A stretch of 64,000 nt of DNA from Paragorgia papillata (Eukaryota > Cnidaria > Anthozoa > Scleralcyonacea > Coralliidae): the NCBI GenBank assembly GCA_035771165.1, contig JAWNZC010000302.1, positions 287,001 through 351,000 of the forward strand. The letters are read 5' to 3'. Both the position numbers and the translations under genes were made by a program. Below, in pieces: positions 46,601 to 64,000 of the stretch. Every line of letters begins with the position of its first letter. The first letter of the stretch is position 1. The notes below the pieces were generated by a model. That model was not told where the DNA came from. It made no database searches and worked only from the letters and a program-made list of their open reading frames with translations.

Positions 46601-47496
46601 GAGTGGAGTAGAGTGGAGTAGAGTGGAGTAGAGTAGAGTGGAGTGGAGTGGAGTAGAGTGGGGTAGAGTGGGGTGGAGTGGGGTGGAGTGGAGTGGAGTA
46701 GAGTAGAGTGGAGTGGGCGGAGTGGAGTGGAGTAGCGTAGAGTGGAGTGGATTAGAGTAGAGTAGAGTAGAGTAGAGTGAAGTGGAGTGGCGTGGAGTGA
46801 AGTGAAGTGGAGTGAAGTGGAGTGAAGTGGAGTGAGGTGAAGTGAAGTGAGGTGAGGTGAAGTGAAGTGAGGTGAGGTGAAGTGGAGTGAAGTGAAGTAG
46901 AGTGGAGTAGAGTGGAGTAGAGTAGAGTGGAGTGGAGTAGAGTAGAGTAGAGTGGATTAGAGTAGAGTAGAGTAGAGTAGAGTAGAGTAGAGTAGAGTAG
47001 AGTAGAGTAGAGTGGAGTGGAGTGGAGTGGAGTGAAGTGGAGTGAAGTGGAGTGAAGTGGAGTGAAGTGGAGTGGAGTGAAGTGGAGTGAAGTGAAGAGA
47101 GGTGAAGTGAAGTGAAGTAAGGTGAAGTAAGGTGAAGTGGAGTGAAGTGACGAGATAAGATTCATCATAAAATCTTTCATTTCGCTAGGTTTTTCTGAAA
47201 ACGTGTTATACGACTCGGGCAGTCAACAACCCCAGCTTTATGACGACAACAACTACGCATGCGTCGACAACACCCGTGCACCAGCCATACCTGAGAAACG
47301 TCAGGCTGGAGGCGGGTCAGCGCCCGTAGTTGCAGGCCCACCGCCAGAGGACACCACCCCAACTCCTTTATACACCCTGCCTATTAAGAAATCCGACAGA
47401 AAACGAGGGGCTCCGAAGACAGCCCGACAGCCGACGCTAAATTTAGACGAAGACGAATCAACAGTGAATCCAATTTACGAGTCGGGCGAAGCCTGA
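11850..47496 (+). CDS. MEGF10-like: MEGF10/11-, Draper- or CED-1-like EMI/EGF receptor, 22 exons, complete
   Basis: Predicted single-pass receptor of the phagocytic engulfment family, which binds ligands on dying cells and signals through PTB-domain adaptors such as CED-6/GULP. Exons: 11850-11980, 19364-19459, 20228-20331, 23194-23289, 26220-26475, 27017-27137, 30103-30236, 30754-30981, 31165-31344, 31428-31543, 31755-31824, 32297-32367, 32709-32837, 33062-33196, 37448-37576, 38070-38204, 38672-38806, 38909-39049, 39608-39770, 41141-41184, 44963-45133, 47189-47496. They sum to 3093 nt (1030 residues plus stop) and every phase matches. Order: signal peptide (about 1-30), EMI domain (about 37-110), roughly 15 EGF-like modules (about 111-800), transmembrane helix (about 820-842), five-arginine stop-transfer, tail with NPLY at 885 and 910 and NPIY at 1022. 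Human MEGF10 is about 1140 residues. All introns have GT-AG ends except the one after 32837. Assignment to MEGF10 rather than MEGF11 or Draper is not resolved; a related multi-EGF scavenger receptor is the alternative. Confidence 0.9.
12247..12541. mobile_element. MITE in intron 1 with TAGTCCACTTTGCCGAGAT ends
   Basis: TAGTCCACTTTGCCGAGAT at the left is matched by ATTTCGGCAAAGCGGACTA at the right. The interior has GAGATCTCGCTTTGTGAG and CCGAAATCTCGGTTACTG. Followed at 12558-12660 by a separate imperfect hairpin (GACGTTTGAATCA / TGATTC..AAACGTC-like). Confidence 0.6.
13087..13440. repeat. Direct duplication of a ~182-bp unit
   Basis: TGACTCAGATCAAATGACAC recurs 182 bp apart, and the following sequence (AGACGGAGAT, CTGTAAACGGCATT, CTGCATAGGACAGT) stays aligned through the second copy. 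Confidence 0.75.
13414..13647 (+). pseudogene. LINE endonuclease C-terminal fragment
   Basis: A 77-codon open stretch contains [14 protein letters not shown], like the SDH motif at the end of LINE endonuclease domains, then [19 protein letters not shown], typical of the linker before reverse transcriptase in CR1-like elements. Truncated on both sides. Confidence 0.6.
13658..13856. mobile_element. Hairpin MITE in intron 1
   Basis: AAAGAAATACCAAATGG with CCGTGTTTGGAT at the left is mirrored by ATCC.AAACACGG and CATTTGGTATTTCTTTT at the right. A further TTTTCCGTGTTTGGA occurs at 13917, so a second partial copy may follow. Confidence 0.7.
14072..15181. mobile_element. CAACCTCG-family DNA element, copy B (1110 bp)
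   Basis: The ends CAACCTCGTACCCAGGGCC and GGCCCTGGGTACGAGGTTG are flanked by the exact 9-bp duplication GGGTACCCT (14063-14071 and 15182-15190). It contains at least one nested hairpin at about 14880-15095 (CCTAGCCTGGTACCCTGGCC / GGCCAGGGTACCAGGCTAG), and repeated GGTGAATA.TATTCACC inverted motifs at 14300-14800. No transposase. Confidence 0.85.
15344..15692. mobile_element. MITE with AGTTGAATGCC ends
   Basis: AGTTGAATGCCAAAATATTT and AAATATTTTGGCATTCAACT are terminal inverted repeats. Long inner arms (GGTTTGTATTTCCAAAATG, AATGAGGATGACGTC) extend the hairpin. TA lies at both outer edges. Same family as 10870-11165. Confidence 0.75.
15880..16030. mobile_element. Small hairpin with AAGCCTACGCGACCAGACCG arms
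   Basis: GCCTACGCGACCAGACCG at 15889 is mirrored by CGGTCTGGTCGCGTAGGC at 16000-16017. The outer part TATTTCAATAAACGT is mirrored by ACGTTTATTGAAATA. About 185 bp from 15850 to 16050, non-coding. Confidence 0.65.
16695..16853. mobile_element. Small hairpin MITE beside a poly-G run
   Basis: GGGCTTTCCATTTACACGG and GGTTAGACCGGTCAGTCCGG are mirrored by CCGGACTGACCGGTCTAACC and CAATTGGAAAGCGCCC. A run of about 14 G precedes it (16682-16696). Confidence 0.7.
17216..17384. mobile_element. piggyBac-like MITE with TTAA duplication
   Basis: A 169-bp near-perfect hairpin. The arms of about 60 bp begin GCCTGGTTTCCATATAGCCG and end CGGCTATATGGAAACCAGGC. TTAA flanks both sides (17212-17215 and 17385-17388), the piggyBac target duplication. 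Confidence 0.88.
17901..18120. mobile_element. Hairpin MITE with AATCTCGTTCCCAGAG ends
   Basis: AATCTCGTTCCCAGAGCCCA and TGGGCTCTGGGAACGAGATT are terminal inverted repeats. Further inner arms (GAGAGACCCTGGGATAATCC / GGATTATCCCAGAGTCTCTC) continue the hairpin. Its ends resemble CAACCTCG-family ends but lack the CAAC start, and no 9-bp duplication is visible. Confidence 0.7.
18308..19140 (+). mobile_element. 5S rRNA-derived SINE, copy 2, split by an insertion
   Basis: The 3' part (18855-19140) has AAGTTAAGC, then GGTTAGTACTTGGATGGGTG with GGGAATGACC, a clear match to 5S rRNA, followed by the same tail as copy 1 in the opposite orientation. The 5' part (GCGGGTGTCGTGTGCTGTTAG) is left at 18316-18338, separated by about 510 bp of inserted DNA. 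Copy 1 shows the undisturbed junction TGTGCTGTTAGGGCGCTGCC. Confidence 0.78.
18346..18860. mobile_element. hAT-like non-autonomous insertion rich in GGATCGGATC
   Basis: It begins CTAGAGGTGTGCGAATC, and near its far end the complement reads CTAGTGATGTGCGTCGG, an imperfect inverted repeat of hAT type. TTAGCG occurs on both sides of the interruption of the SINE, suggesting a target duplication of about 8 bp. The interior is dominated by ATCGGATCGGATTCGGATC motifs near both ends. The exact right boundary is uncertain. Confidence 0.55.
19364..20331 (+). CDS. MEGF10-like: Exons 2 and 3: EMI domain
   Basis: Exon 2 (19364-19459) encodes [16 protein letters not shown] and exon 3 (20228-20331) encodes [19 protein letters not shown]. 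The cysteine spacing and the Y-C-C-x-G-W-x(5)-G-x-x-C ending are those of the EMI module at the N terminus of MEGF10, Draper and CED-1. EMI domains are thought to mediate protein-protein contacts. The intron between them consists almost wholly of 87-bp satellite, yet both splice sites (GTTAGT donor, TACAAG acceptor) are intact. Confidence 0.85.
19484..20187 (+). repeat. 87-bp tRNA-like satellite, array b (intron 2)
   Basis: About eight units in plus orientation, starting 24 bp after the exon 2 donor and ending 40 bp before exon 3. Two longer variants carry the insertion TATATACAGGTTGTATACA (19628 and 19896). The two variants are separated by one normal unit, so a higher-order duplication of about 265 bp is visible. 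Confidence 0.92.
20578..20770. mobile_element. Hairpin MITE with TTTAGGTG ends
   Basis: GCGAATTTAGGTGAGTGTTTCGGGACA is mirrored by TGTCCCGAAACACCTAAATCCGC, with about 140 bp between. Non-coding. Confidence 0.65.
20795..21115. mobile_element. Hairpin MITE adjoining the mariner-like element
   Basis: TTACAGTCAAAATGGAAATA with CCTTCCCACTTC is mirrored by GAAGTGGGAAGG and TTTCATTTTGACTGTAA. Its right edge directly meets the TA of the next element. Confidence 0.65.
21119..23137. mobile_element. Tc1/mariner-like element, transposase lost
   Basis: The ends CAGGGGGTGAACAAAAAAAA and TTTTTTTTGTCCACCCCCTG, with GTGGCCATC arms, are inverted repeats flanked by TA on both sides (21117-21118 and 23138-23139). 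The 2-kb interior holds no transposase frame and contains another nested inverted-repeat element at about 21852-22935 (CATTACCAGAAATTTGGGAC / GTCCCAAATTTCTGGTAATG). Confidence 0.8.
23194..32837 (+). CDS. MEGF10-like: Exons 4-13: first block of EGF-like modules
   Basis: Ten exons encode tandem cysteine-rich modules of the laminin-EGF/MEGF type, with repeated signatures such as GYYGPSC, GWTGVYC, GFTGRHC and GWIGVSC. Exon 4 is one module and exon 5 about two. Exons 6-12 use mixed phases (2, 0, 2, 2, 2, 1, 2, 1), so introns fall inside modules. Exons 11 and 12 are only 70 and 71 nt and together make one 141-nt module. Exon 13 ends at a likely GC donor. Several NxS/T sites (for example NCS, NCT, NGT) suggest N-glycosylation of the ectodomain. 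Confidence 0.85.
23379..24418. mobile_element. CAACCTCG-family DNA element, copy C (1040 bp)
   Basis: The ends CAACCTCGTACCCAGGGTC and GACCCTGGGAACGAGGTTG are flanked by the exact 9-bp duplication GTAGTAAAT (23370-23378 and 24419-24427). The subterminal repeats carry CCCGCCCCCGCCCC and a CACGTGACCAGCC-type stretch. The target lies within an older inverted repeat (CGATCTGTATCTGATTTAC / GTAAATCAGATACAGATCG). Confidence 0.88.
24586..26165 (-). repeat. 87-bp tRNA-like satellite, array c (intron 4)
   Basis: The largest array: about 18 units, minus orientation, ending about 55 bp before exon 5. As 87 is a multiple of 3, one minus-strand frame stays open for 497 codons, each unit reading [20 protein letters not shown] and then nine further residues. 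The perfect repetition and the intronic, antisense position argue against a protein. Variant units (TGTGTACAA, TGTGCACAA; CCAGTGAG, CCAGCGAG) recur in blocks. Confidence 0.95.
26560..26650. repeat. Short GGTTGCGTTGC repeat
   Basis: Imperfect tandem GTTGC and GGTTGC units in the intron after exon 5. Confidence 0.7.
26697..26779. mobile_element. 83-bp mini-element flanked by TA
   Basis: CAATCCTGGACAAAAAGTG is mirrored by CACAGTG..GGACTTTTGTCCAGGATTG, with TA on both sides (26695-26696 and 26780-26781). This fits a very short Tc1/mariner-type MITE. Confidence 0.65.
27164..27211 (-). repeat. Partial 87-bp satellite unit, left remnant of array d
   Basis: AAGATGGTAAGTGACGATTA and TGTACAACATGTAACCTTCT match a diverged unit. 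The unit breaks at 27211 and resumes near 28605. Confidence 0.7.
27466..27915 (+). pseudogene. CR1-like LINE 3' fragment
   Basis: An 83-codon frame (27474-27725) has the extreme C terminus typical of CR1/Jockey reverse transcriptases: [16 protein letters not shown], then [17 protein letters not shown] and [21 protein letters not shown] 3' UTR follows, ending at (TCTA)n near 27912. Severely 5'-truncated. Confidence 0.8.
28022..28379. mobile_element. CAACCTCG-family DNA element, copy D (358 bp)
   Basis: The ends CAACCTCGTTCTCAGGG and CCCTGAGAACGAGGTTG are flanked by the exact 9-bp duplication GACACAGCT (28013-28021 and 28380-28388). The shortest copy. The subterminal arms (TTTTTGAAATT, GGTGGGAAAAAG) are also inverted. 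Confidence 0.88.
28605..29400 (-). repeat. 87-bp tRNA-like satellite, array d (intron 6)
   Basis: About nine units in minus orientation, with more divergent units at its right end (ATAGTAAGTGAAGGTTATAT). Continuous with the remnant at 27164-27211 before the compound insertion. Confidence 0.92.
29401..29750. other. AT-rich segment between inverted satellite arrays
   Basis: AATAAACTTTATTTCAGTGTC starts the segment. It resembles a LINE 3' UTR on the minus strand, but no coding part is present. It separates minus-oriented array d from plus-oriented array e. Confidence 0.4.
29752..30030 (+). repeat. 87-bp tRNA-like satellite, array e (intron 6)
   Basis: Just over three units in plus orientation, ending about 70 bp before exon 7. 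Opposite orientation to array d, only 350 bp away. Confidence 0.92.
30287..30714. repeat. Purine tract (GGGAA/GAGAA)n in intron 7
   Basis: Over 400 bp of nearly pure purine in three blocks: GAGGAGAGGGAA, then GGGAA, then AGAAG pentamers. It fills most of the intron and ends about 40 bp before exon 8. Confidence 0.95.
30988..31140. repeat. (AACC)/(ATCC) microsatellite in intron 8
   Basis: CAATCAATCAACCAAGCAACC and CCATCCATCCATTTATCC blocks occupy almost the whole 183-bp intron between the donor and the TTCTTTCAG acceptor. Confidence 0.9.
31576..31653. repeat. (GTCT)n microsatellite in intron 10
   Basis: About 18 pure GTCT units close to the exon 10 donor. Confidence 0.95.
31833..32222. mobile_element. 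MITE forming most of intron 11
   Basis: CACTTAAAATGACAAAGTAA at the left is mirrored by CATTTTAAGTG at the right. The arms of about 170 bp include TTCGTTTCCTTGCTT, TTTGATATGCAAATTAA and GATAACTCATTATGCAC in inverted form. The 472-nt intron is about 80% this element, with its left end 8 nt from the donor. A relative is at 52851-53325. Confidence 0.8.
32370..32531. other. Intron 12 sequence, nothing recognised
   Basis: AT-rich intron sequence between the exon 12 donor and the satellite units. No features seen. Confidence 0.4.
32532..32668 (+). repeat. 87-bp tRNA-like satellite, array f (intron 12)
   Basis: About one and a half units, plus orientation, ending 40 bp before exon 13. Confidence 0.88.
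32838..33061 (+). other. Intron 13, probable GC-AG type, with a 120-bp repeat unit
   Basis: The only donor that keeps the frame after exon 13 is GAAG|GCATGA at 32838. GT candidates nearby give the wrong phase. The acceptor TTTTCTAG is normal. The intron contains one minus-oriented copy of the 120-bp repeat seen at 1868-2209. Confidence 0.6.
33062..39049 (+). CDS. MEGF10-like: Exons 14-18: one EGF module per symmetric exon
   Basis: Exons 14-18 are 135, 129, 135, 135 and 141 nt. All are phase 1-1 and each encodes one complete EGF-like module (ending, for example, [36 protein letters not shown]). Each can be skipped or duplicated without shifting the frame. Exons 14 and 15 are separated by a 4.2-kb intron holding a LINE remnant; exons 15-18 are separated by introns built largely of microsatellite. 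Confidence 0.88.
33258..33372. repeat. (GAGAA)n microsatellite in intron 14
   Basis: About 22 GAGAA units with a few GCGAA variants, directly abutting the 3' end of a LINE. Confidence 0.95.
33373..37112 (-). pseudogene. CR1-like LINE, nearly full ORF2, disrupted
   Basis: A minus-strand non-LTR retrotransposon. From its 5' side: the end of ORF1 ([20 protein letters not shown] and [11 protein letters not shown] before a stop, about 37110-36970), like the esterase-type ORF1 of CR1 elements; endonuclease pieces at 36854-36615 ([13 protein letters not shown]) and 36022-35717 ([11 protein letters not shown]); reverse transcriptase at 35661-34519 ([46 protein letters not shown]) and 34466-33627 ([10 protein letters not shown]). 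Breaks: a 0.5-kb MITE insertion in the endonuclease, loss of frame around 35700, and a frameshift with a stop near 34500 between the two RT catalytic motifs. The 3' end is (TATC)n-like. 5'-truncated at a (GTGAA)n tract. Confidence 0.88.
36142..36630. mobile_element. MITE inserted in the LINE endonuclease
   Basis: TAATACCATGAGATGAGGGA at the left and TCCCTCATGTCATGGTATTA at the right are inverted repeats. Similar internal ends (36290 and 36492-36515) show two hairpin units joined, so it is a compound of two related copies. Confidence 0.75.
37112..37425. repeat. (GTGAA)/(GTGAC)n microsatellite in intron 14
   Basis: About 60 pentamers, including a pure GTGAC block (37217-37272) whose CACGTCAC-like read-through creates repeated ACGTGACGTG. 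It lies between the LINE and exon 15. Confidence 0.95.
37608..38002. repeat. (AACC)n microsatellite in intron 15
   Basis: Interrupted CCAACCAACC and CACCAACC units fill most of the 493-bp intron. Confidence 0.93.
38217..38600. repeat. (GTGGA)/(GTAGA)n microsatellite in intron 16
   Basis: Mixed pentamers with G/A variation fill the intron between exons 16 and 17. Confidence 0.95.
39076..39556. repeat. (GGAA)n tract in intron 18
   Basis: About 480 bp, almost entirely GGAA with some GGGA, ending 50 bp before the transmembrane exon. On the opposite strand it reads as poly(Phe-Leu-Pro-Ser), a spurious frame. Confidence 0.95.
39608..39770 (+). CDS. MEGF10-like: Exon 19: juxtamembrane and transmembrane segment
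   Basis: A Ser/Thr-rich stalk is followed by about 23 hydrophobic residues ([19 protein letters not shown], then TVWI) and RRRRR. This is a type I membrane anchor with a basic stop-transfer. It sits immediately after a 500-bp GGAA tract. The acceptor is CCAACAG, and the donor GTAAGA at 39771 leaves CA. Confidence 0.88.
39771..40080. other. Intron 19, proximal part with a hairpin
   Basis: TATTCTTTTATGTGCATCTTA (39841-39861) is mirrored by AGATGCACATAAAAGAATAT (39942-39962), with GCCTTTCTCGCCTCG / CGAGGCTAGGAAGGC as inner arms. This is a small MITE-like hairpin of about 130 bp. Confidence 0.6.
40083..41038. repeat. (AACA)/(AACC)n tract in intron 19
   Basis: Nearly 1 kb of alternating AACA, AACC, AATC and AGCC blocks. 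The block order AACA, ATCAATC, AACC recurs several times, so longer segments have been duplicated. Confidence 0.95.
41141..47496 (+). CDS. MEGF10-like: Exons 20-22: cytoplasmic tail with NPxY motifs
   Basis: Exon 20 (41141-41184) is only 44 nt. Exon 21 (44963-45133) carries NPSF, NPLYES and NPLYGG. Exon 22 (47189-47496) carries several tyrosines ([20 protein letters not shown]) and ends NPIYESGEA. NPxY motifs bind PTB adaptors and are used by CED-1 and MEGF10 for engulfment signalling. No textbook paired YxxL ITAM is obvious. The introns on either side of exon 21 are 3.8 kb and 2.1 kb and consist mostly of repeats. Confidence 0.85.
41230..42895 (-). pseudogene. CR1-like LINE 3' half inside a (GGAGAGA)n tract
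   Basis: The minus-strand coding part (about 42512-41565) has [27 protein letters not shown] (the RT YxDD-type box), [28 protein letters not shown] and [10 protein letters not shown], with an open frame to near 41570. It lacks everything before the RT core. GGAGAGAGAGAAGAGAGGAGG repeats flank it at 41230-41570 and 42515-42895, so it landed inside a microsatellite. Confidence 0.85.
42929..44812. mobile_element. DNA transposon remnant with AAAGTGTCACTGAGACG ends
   Basis: TTAAAGTGTCACTGAGACGA at the left is mirrored by TCGTCTCAGTGACACTTTAA at the right, giving about 1.9 kb in intron 20. A third end, AAGTGTCACTGAGACGAAAT, in direct orientation at 43357 suggests two joined or nested copies. It carries a THAP-domain remnant. 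Confidence 0.78.
43220..43357 (+). pseudogene. THAP zinc-finger remnant of a transposase
   Basis: The frame starts [14 protein letters not shown] and continues [24 protein letters not shown], then TAA. THAP domains begin MPxxC, with C-x2-4-C, an FHxFP-like strand and a W. Here the first cysteine is R and the frame ends exactly where the internal TIR begins. THAP domains are the DNA-binding part of P-type and related transposases. Dead fragment of about 45 codons. Confidence 0.6.
45165..47155. repeat. 2-kb (GTGAA)/(GTGGA)/(GTAGA)n tract in intron 21
   Basis: Almost the entire intron between exons 21 and 22. A segment of about 350 bp at 46190-46440 recurs at 46545-46800 in the same order (including AGTGGGCGGAGTGG and GTAGCGTAGAGTGG), so the tract grew by large duplications as well as slippage. 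Confidence 0.95.
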
Positions 47497-47546
47497 GAGA
47501 AGAAAATACTGCCAGAACGGCAGAACTATTACAAAGAATGTTACTT

Positions 47547-47593
47547 ATTAAAGATTTTAGAGGTTGTTAAGAAATATATTCACAGAAATTAAA
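47547..47593 (+). terminator. Candidate polyadenylation signals for the receptor gene
   Basis: ATTAAA occurs at 47547-47552 and 47588-47593, within 100 bases of the stop codon. They are plausible 3'-end signals, but position and motif are the only evidence. Confidence 0.3.
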
Positions 47594-47692
47594 AGATCTT
47601 GAAAGGAGTTTGCCTAAATTGTTTATATTACAAATAATATTTAGCATTTCACTAAACTAATTATTATAGGAAAATTCAAGTCATTTCAAGAT

Positions 47693-48605
47693 TTCCCAAA
47701 TTTCTCGCCATACGCATGCACAATAAGACCACGAGATTTTCCGCCATACGCATGCTCAATAGGACTTTGAGATTTCCAGCCATACGCATGCTCAATAGGA
47801 CTTTGAGATTTCCCGCCATACGCACGCTCAATAGGACTTCCAGATATCCCGCCATACGCATGCTCAATAAGACCAAGAGGTTCCCCGCCGCACGCATGCG
47901 CAATAACTATTCTAGAGTTTCCAATTTCCCGCCATACGGATGCGCAAAGGGATTTCGAGATTTTCCAATTTCCCGCCATACGCATGCTCATTAGGATTTT
48001 GCAATTTATTAATTTCCCGCTATACGCATGCTCAATAAGATTAGGAGATTTCTTTAATTATCCGCCATACGCATGCTCATTAGGATTTCGAGATTTTTAA
48101 ATTTCCCGCCATACGCATGCTCAATAAGACTATGAGATTTTTTTAATTTCCCGCCATACGCATGCTCAATAAGATTACGAGATTTTTTTAATTTCTCGCC
48201 ATACGCATGCTCTATAAAATAACGAGATTTTTTTAATTTCCCGCCATACGCATGCTCATTAGGATTTCGCAATTTATTAATTTCCCGCCATACGCATGCT
48301 CAATAAGATTACGAGATTTTTTTAATTACCCGCCATACACATGCTCATTAGGATTTCGAGATTTTTCAATTTCCCGCCATACGCATGTTCAATAAGATTA
48401 CGAGATTTTTTTAATTTCTCGCCATACGCATGCTCAATAAGATAAAGGGATTTTTTAAATTTCCCGCCATACGCATGCTCAATAAGATAAAGGGATTTTT
48501 TTAATTTCCCGCCATACGCATGCTCAATAAGATAAAGGGATTTTTTTATTTTCCTGCCATACGCATGCTCACTAAGATTACGAGATCTTTTTAATTTCAC
48601 GCCAT
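47693..48605. repeat. ~45-bp minisatellite between the convergent genes
   Basis: Around twenty units built on TTCCCGCCATACGCATGCTC, AATAAGATTACGAGA and TTTTTTTAA. The CCGCCATACGCATGC core is well kept while the AT-rich part drifts. It occupies most of the spacer between the two gene 3' ends. Confidence 0.93.
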
Positions 48606-48872
48606 AAGTGTTTTCAGTAGGATTTTGAGATTTTGCAATCATTACATGTCATATTTTGTGCTCGTTCATTTAAGATTTGGAAAACCCAAAATGTCTTTTG
48701 GGAATATTCATTGTTCGGATTAAGACGATAAATGTTTTCTAGTTTATAATAATTGTAAAATATTGTATGTTGGAATGCGCCGTGTCATTGAATGTTAAGT
48801 GTTTGTCTACGTCTCCATTACTGTGTGATTCATTCTAGTTGATTCTATTGTATGGTTGCGTATTGTAGTAAA

Positions 48873-48877
48873 TTTAT

Positions 48878-48878
<1 letters not shown>
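48873..48878 (-). terminator. AATAAA overlapping the copine stop codon
   Basis: On the minus strand AATAAA begins at the last base of the stop codon. If used, the 3' UTR would be only about 20 nt, so another downstream signal may be used instead. Confidence 0.25.
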
Positions 48879-63276
<14,398 letters not shown>

Positions 63277-63314
63277 CTAAATTAACAAAAGAGACAAACA
63301 AATGTACTGTTTGA

Positions 63315-64000
63315 AAGGAAGAAAGAAAGAAAGAAAGGAATGAAGAAAGGAAGAAGGAAGGACAGAGGAAAAGAGGAAAGGAAGGAAAAAAAGAAAGAAG
63401 GAAGGAGGGATGAAGGAAGGAAGGAAAGATGGAGAAAAGGAAGAAAGGAAGGAAGGAAGGAAGGAAGGAAGGAAGGAGGGAAAGAAGGAGGGAAGGAAGG
63501 AAGGAAGGAAGGAAGGAAGGAAGGAAGGAAGGAAGGAAGGAAGGAAGAAAGGAAGAAAGGAAGGAAGGAAGGAGGGAAAGAAGGAAGGAAGGAAGGAAGG
63601 AAAGAAAAGTAGGAAGGAAGGAAGGAAGGAAAGAAGGAAGGAAGGAAGGAAGGAGGGAAAGAAGGAAGGAAGGAAGGAAGGAGGGAAGGAAGGAAGGAAG
63701 GAAGGAAGGAAGGAAGGAAGGAAGGAAGGAAGGAAGGAGGGAAGGAAGAAAGGAAGAAAGGAACGAAGGAAGGAAGGAAGGAGGGGAAGAAGGAAGGAAG
63801 GAGGGAAAGAAGGAAGGAAGGAGGGAAGGAAGGAAGGAAGGAAGGAAGGAAGGAAGGAAGGAAGGAAGGAAGGAAGGAAGGAAGGAAGGAAGGAAGGAGG
63901 GAGGGAGGGAGGGAGGGAGGGAGGGAGGGAGGGAGGGAGGGAGGGAGGGAGGGAGGGAGGGAGGGAGGGAGGGAGGGAGGGAGGGAGGGAGGGAGGGAGG
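63315..64000. repeat. (GGAA)/(GGGA)n tract running off the window edge
   Basis: Purine tract in the copine intron upstream of the 63276 exon. Pure GGGA from 63897 to the end. Confidence 0.95.

Noticed and set aside
47676..48642. Proteins read from the minisatellite (MRMAGNLKVLLS- and EHAYGGKLKKS-type repeats)
   Set aside because: Periodic translation of the 45-bp repeat (a multiple of three); no start context or homology.

Overview
This is eukaryotic nuclear DNA. The genes have many introns with GT-AG borders, and the intergenic and intronic DNA is full of non-LTR retrotransposon remains, hairpin MITEs, SINE-like elements and long simple repeats. Gene content and repeat style point to a marine invertebrate, most likely a cnidarian and perhaps an anthozoan. 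The taxon is inferred, not proven.

Two protein genes can be reconstructed exon by exon, and they converge. On the + strand (11850-47496) lies a complete 22-exon gene for a 1030-residue receptor: signal peptide, EMI domain, a long run of EGF-like modules, one transmembrane helix and a cytoplasmic tail with three NPxY motifs. This is the architecture of the MEGF10/11, Draper and CED-1 engulfment receptors. On the - strand (63276-48878) lie the last 12 exons of a copine (397 codons: the end of C2A or the linker, then C2B and the vWA domain with its MIDAS). Its 5' end is beyond the right edge. The coding totals, 3093 and 1194 nt, are both multiples of three with matching intron phases, which supports the models.

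Layout. 1-11849: no convincing gene; a 5S-derived SINE, 120-bp and 17-bp tandem repeats, a LINE 3' fragment, an 87-bp tRNA-like satellite and several MITEs. 11850-23193: exons 1-3 in long introns crowded with MITEs, a second 5S-derived SINE split by a hAT-like insertion, a piggyBac-like hairpin and a 2-kb mariner-like element. 23194-39049: the EGF exons, separated by 87-bp satellite arrays, MITEs, two CR1-like LINE remains and a different microsatellite in nearly every intron. 39050-47496: the transmembrane and tail exons, with long microsatellite introns, a second LINE and a THAP-containing DNA transposon remnant. 47497-48877: a short intergenic spacer holding a 45-bp minisatellite. 48878-64000: copine exons with GGAA tracts, a CRE-motif minisatellite, a nested MITE and a 3.4-kb palindromic transposon.

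The most notable non-coding signals are: a MITE family with CAACCTCG ends and exact 9-bp target duplications at four sites; a 3.4-kb foldback element with a perfect 9-bp duplication; an 87-bp satellite that looks derived from a tRNA SINE and repeatedly sits beside splice sites; an intron made almost entirely of a MITE; and a GC-AG intron. The two genes share no obvious pathway beyond general membrane biology.
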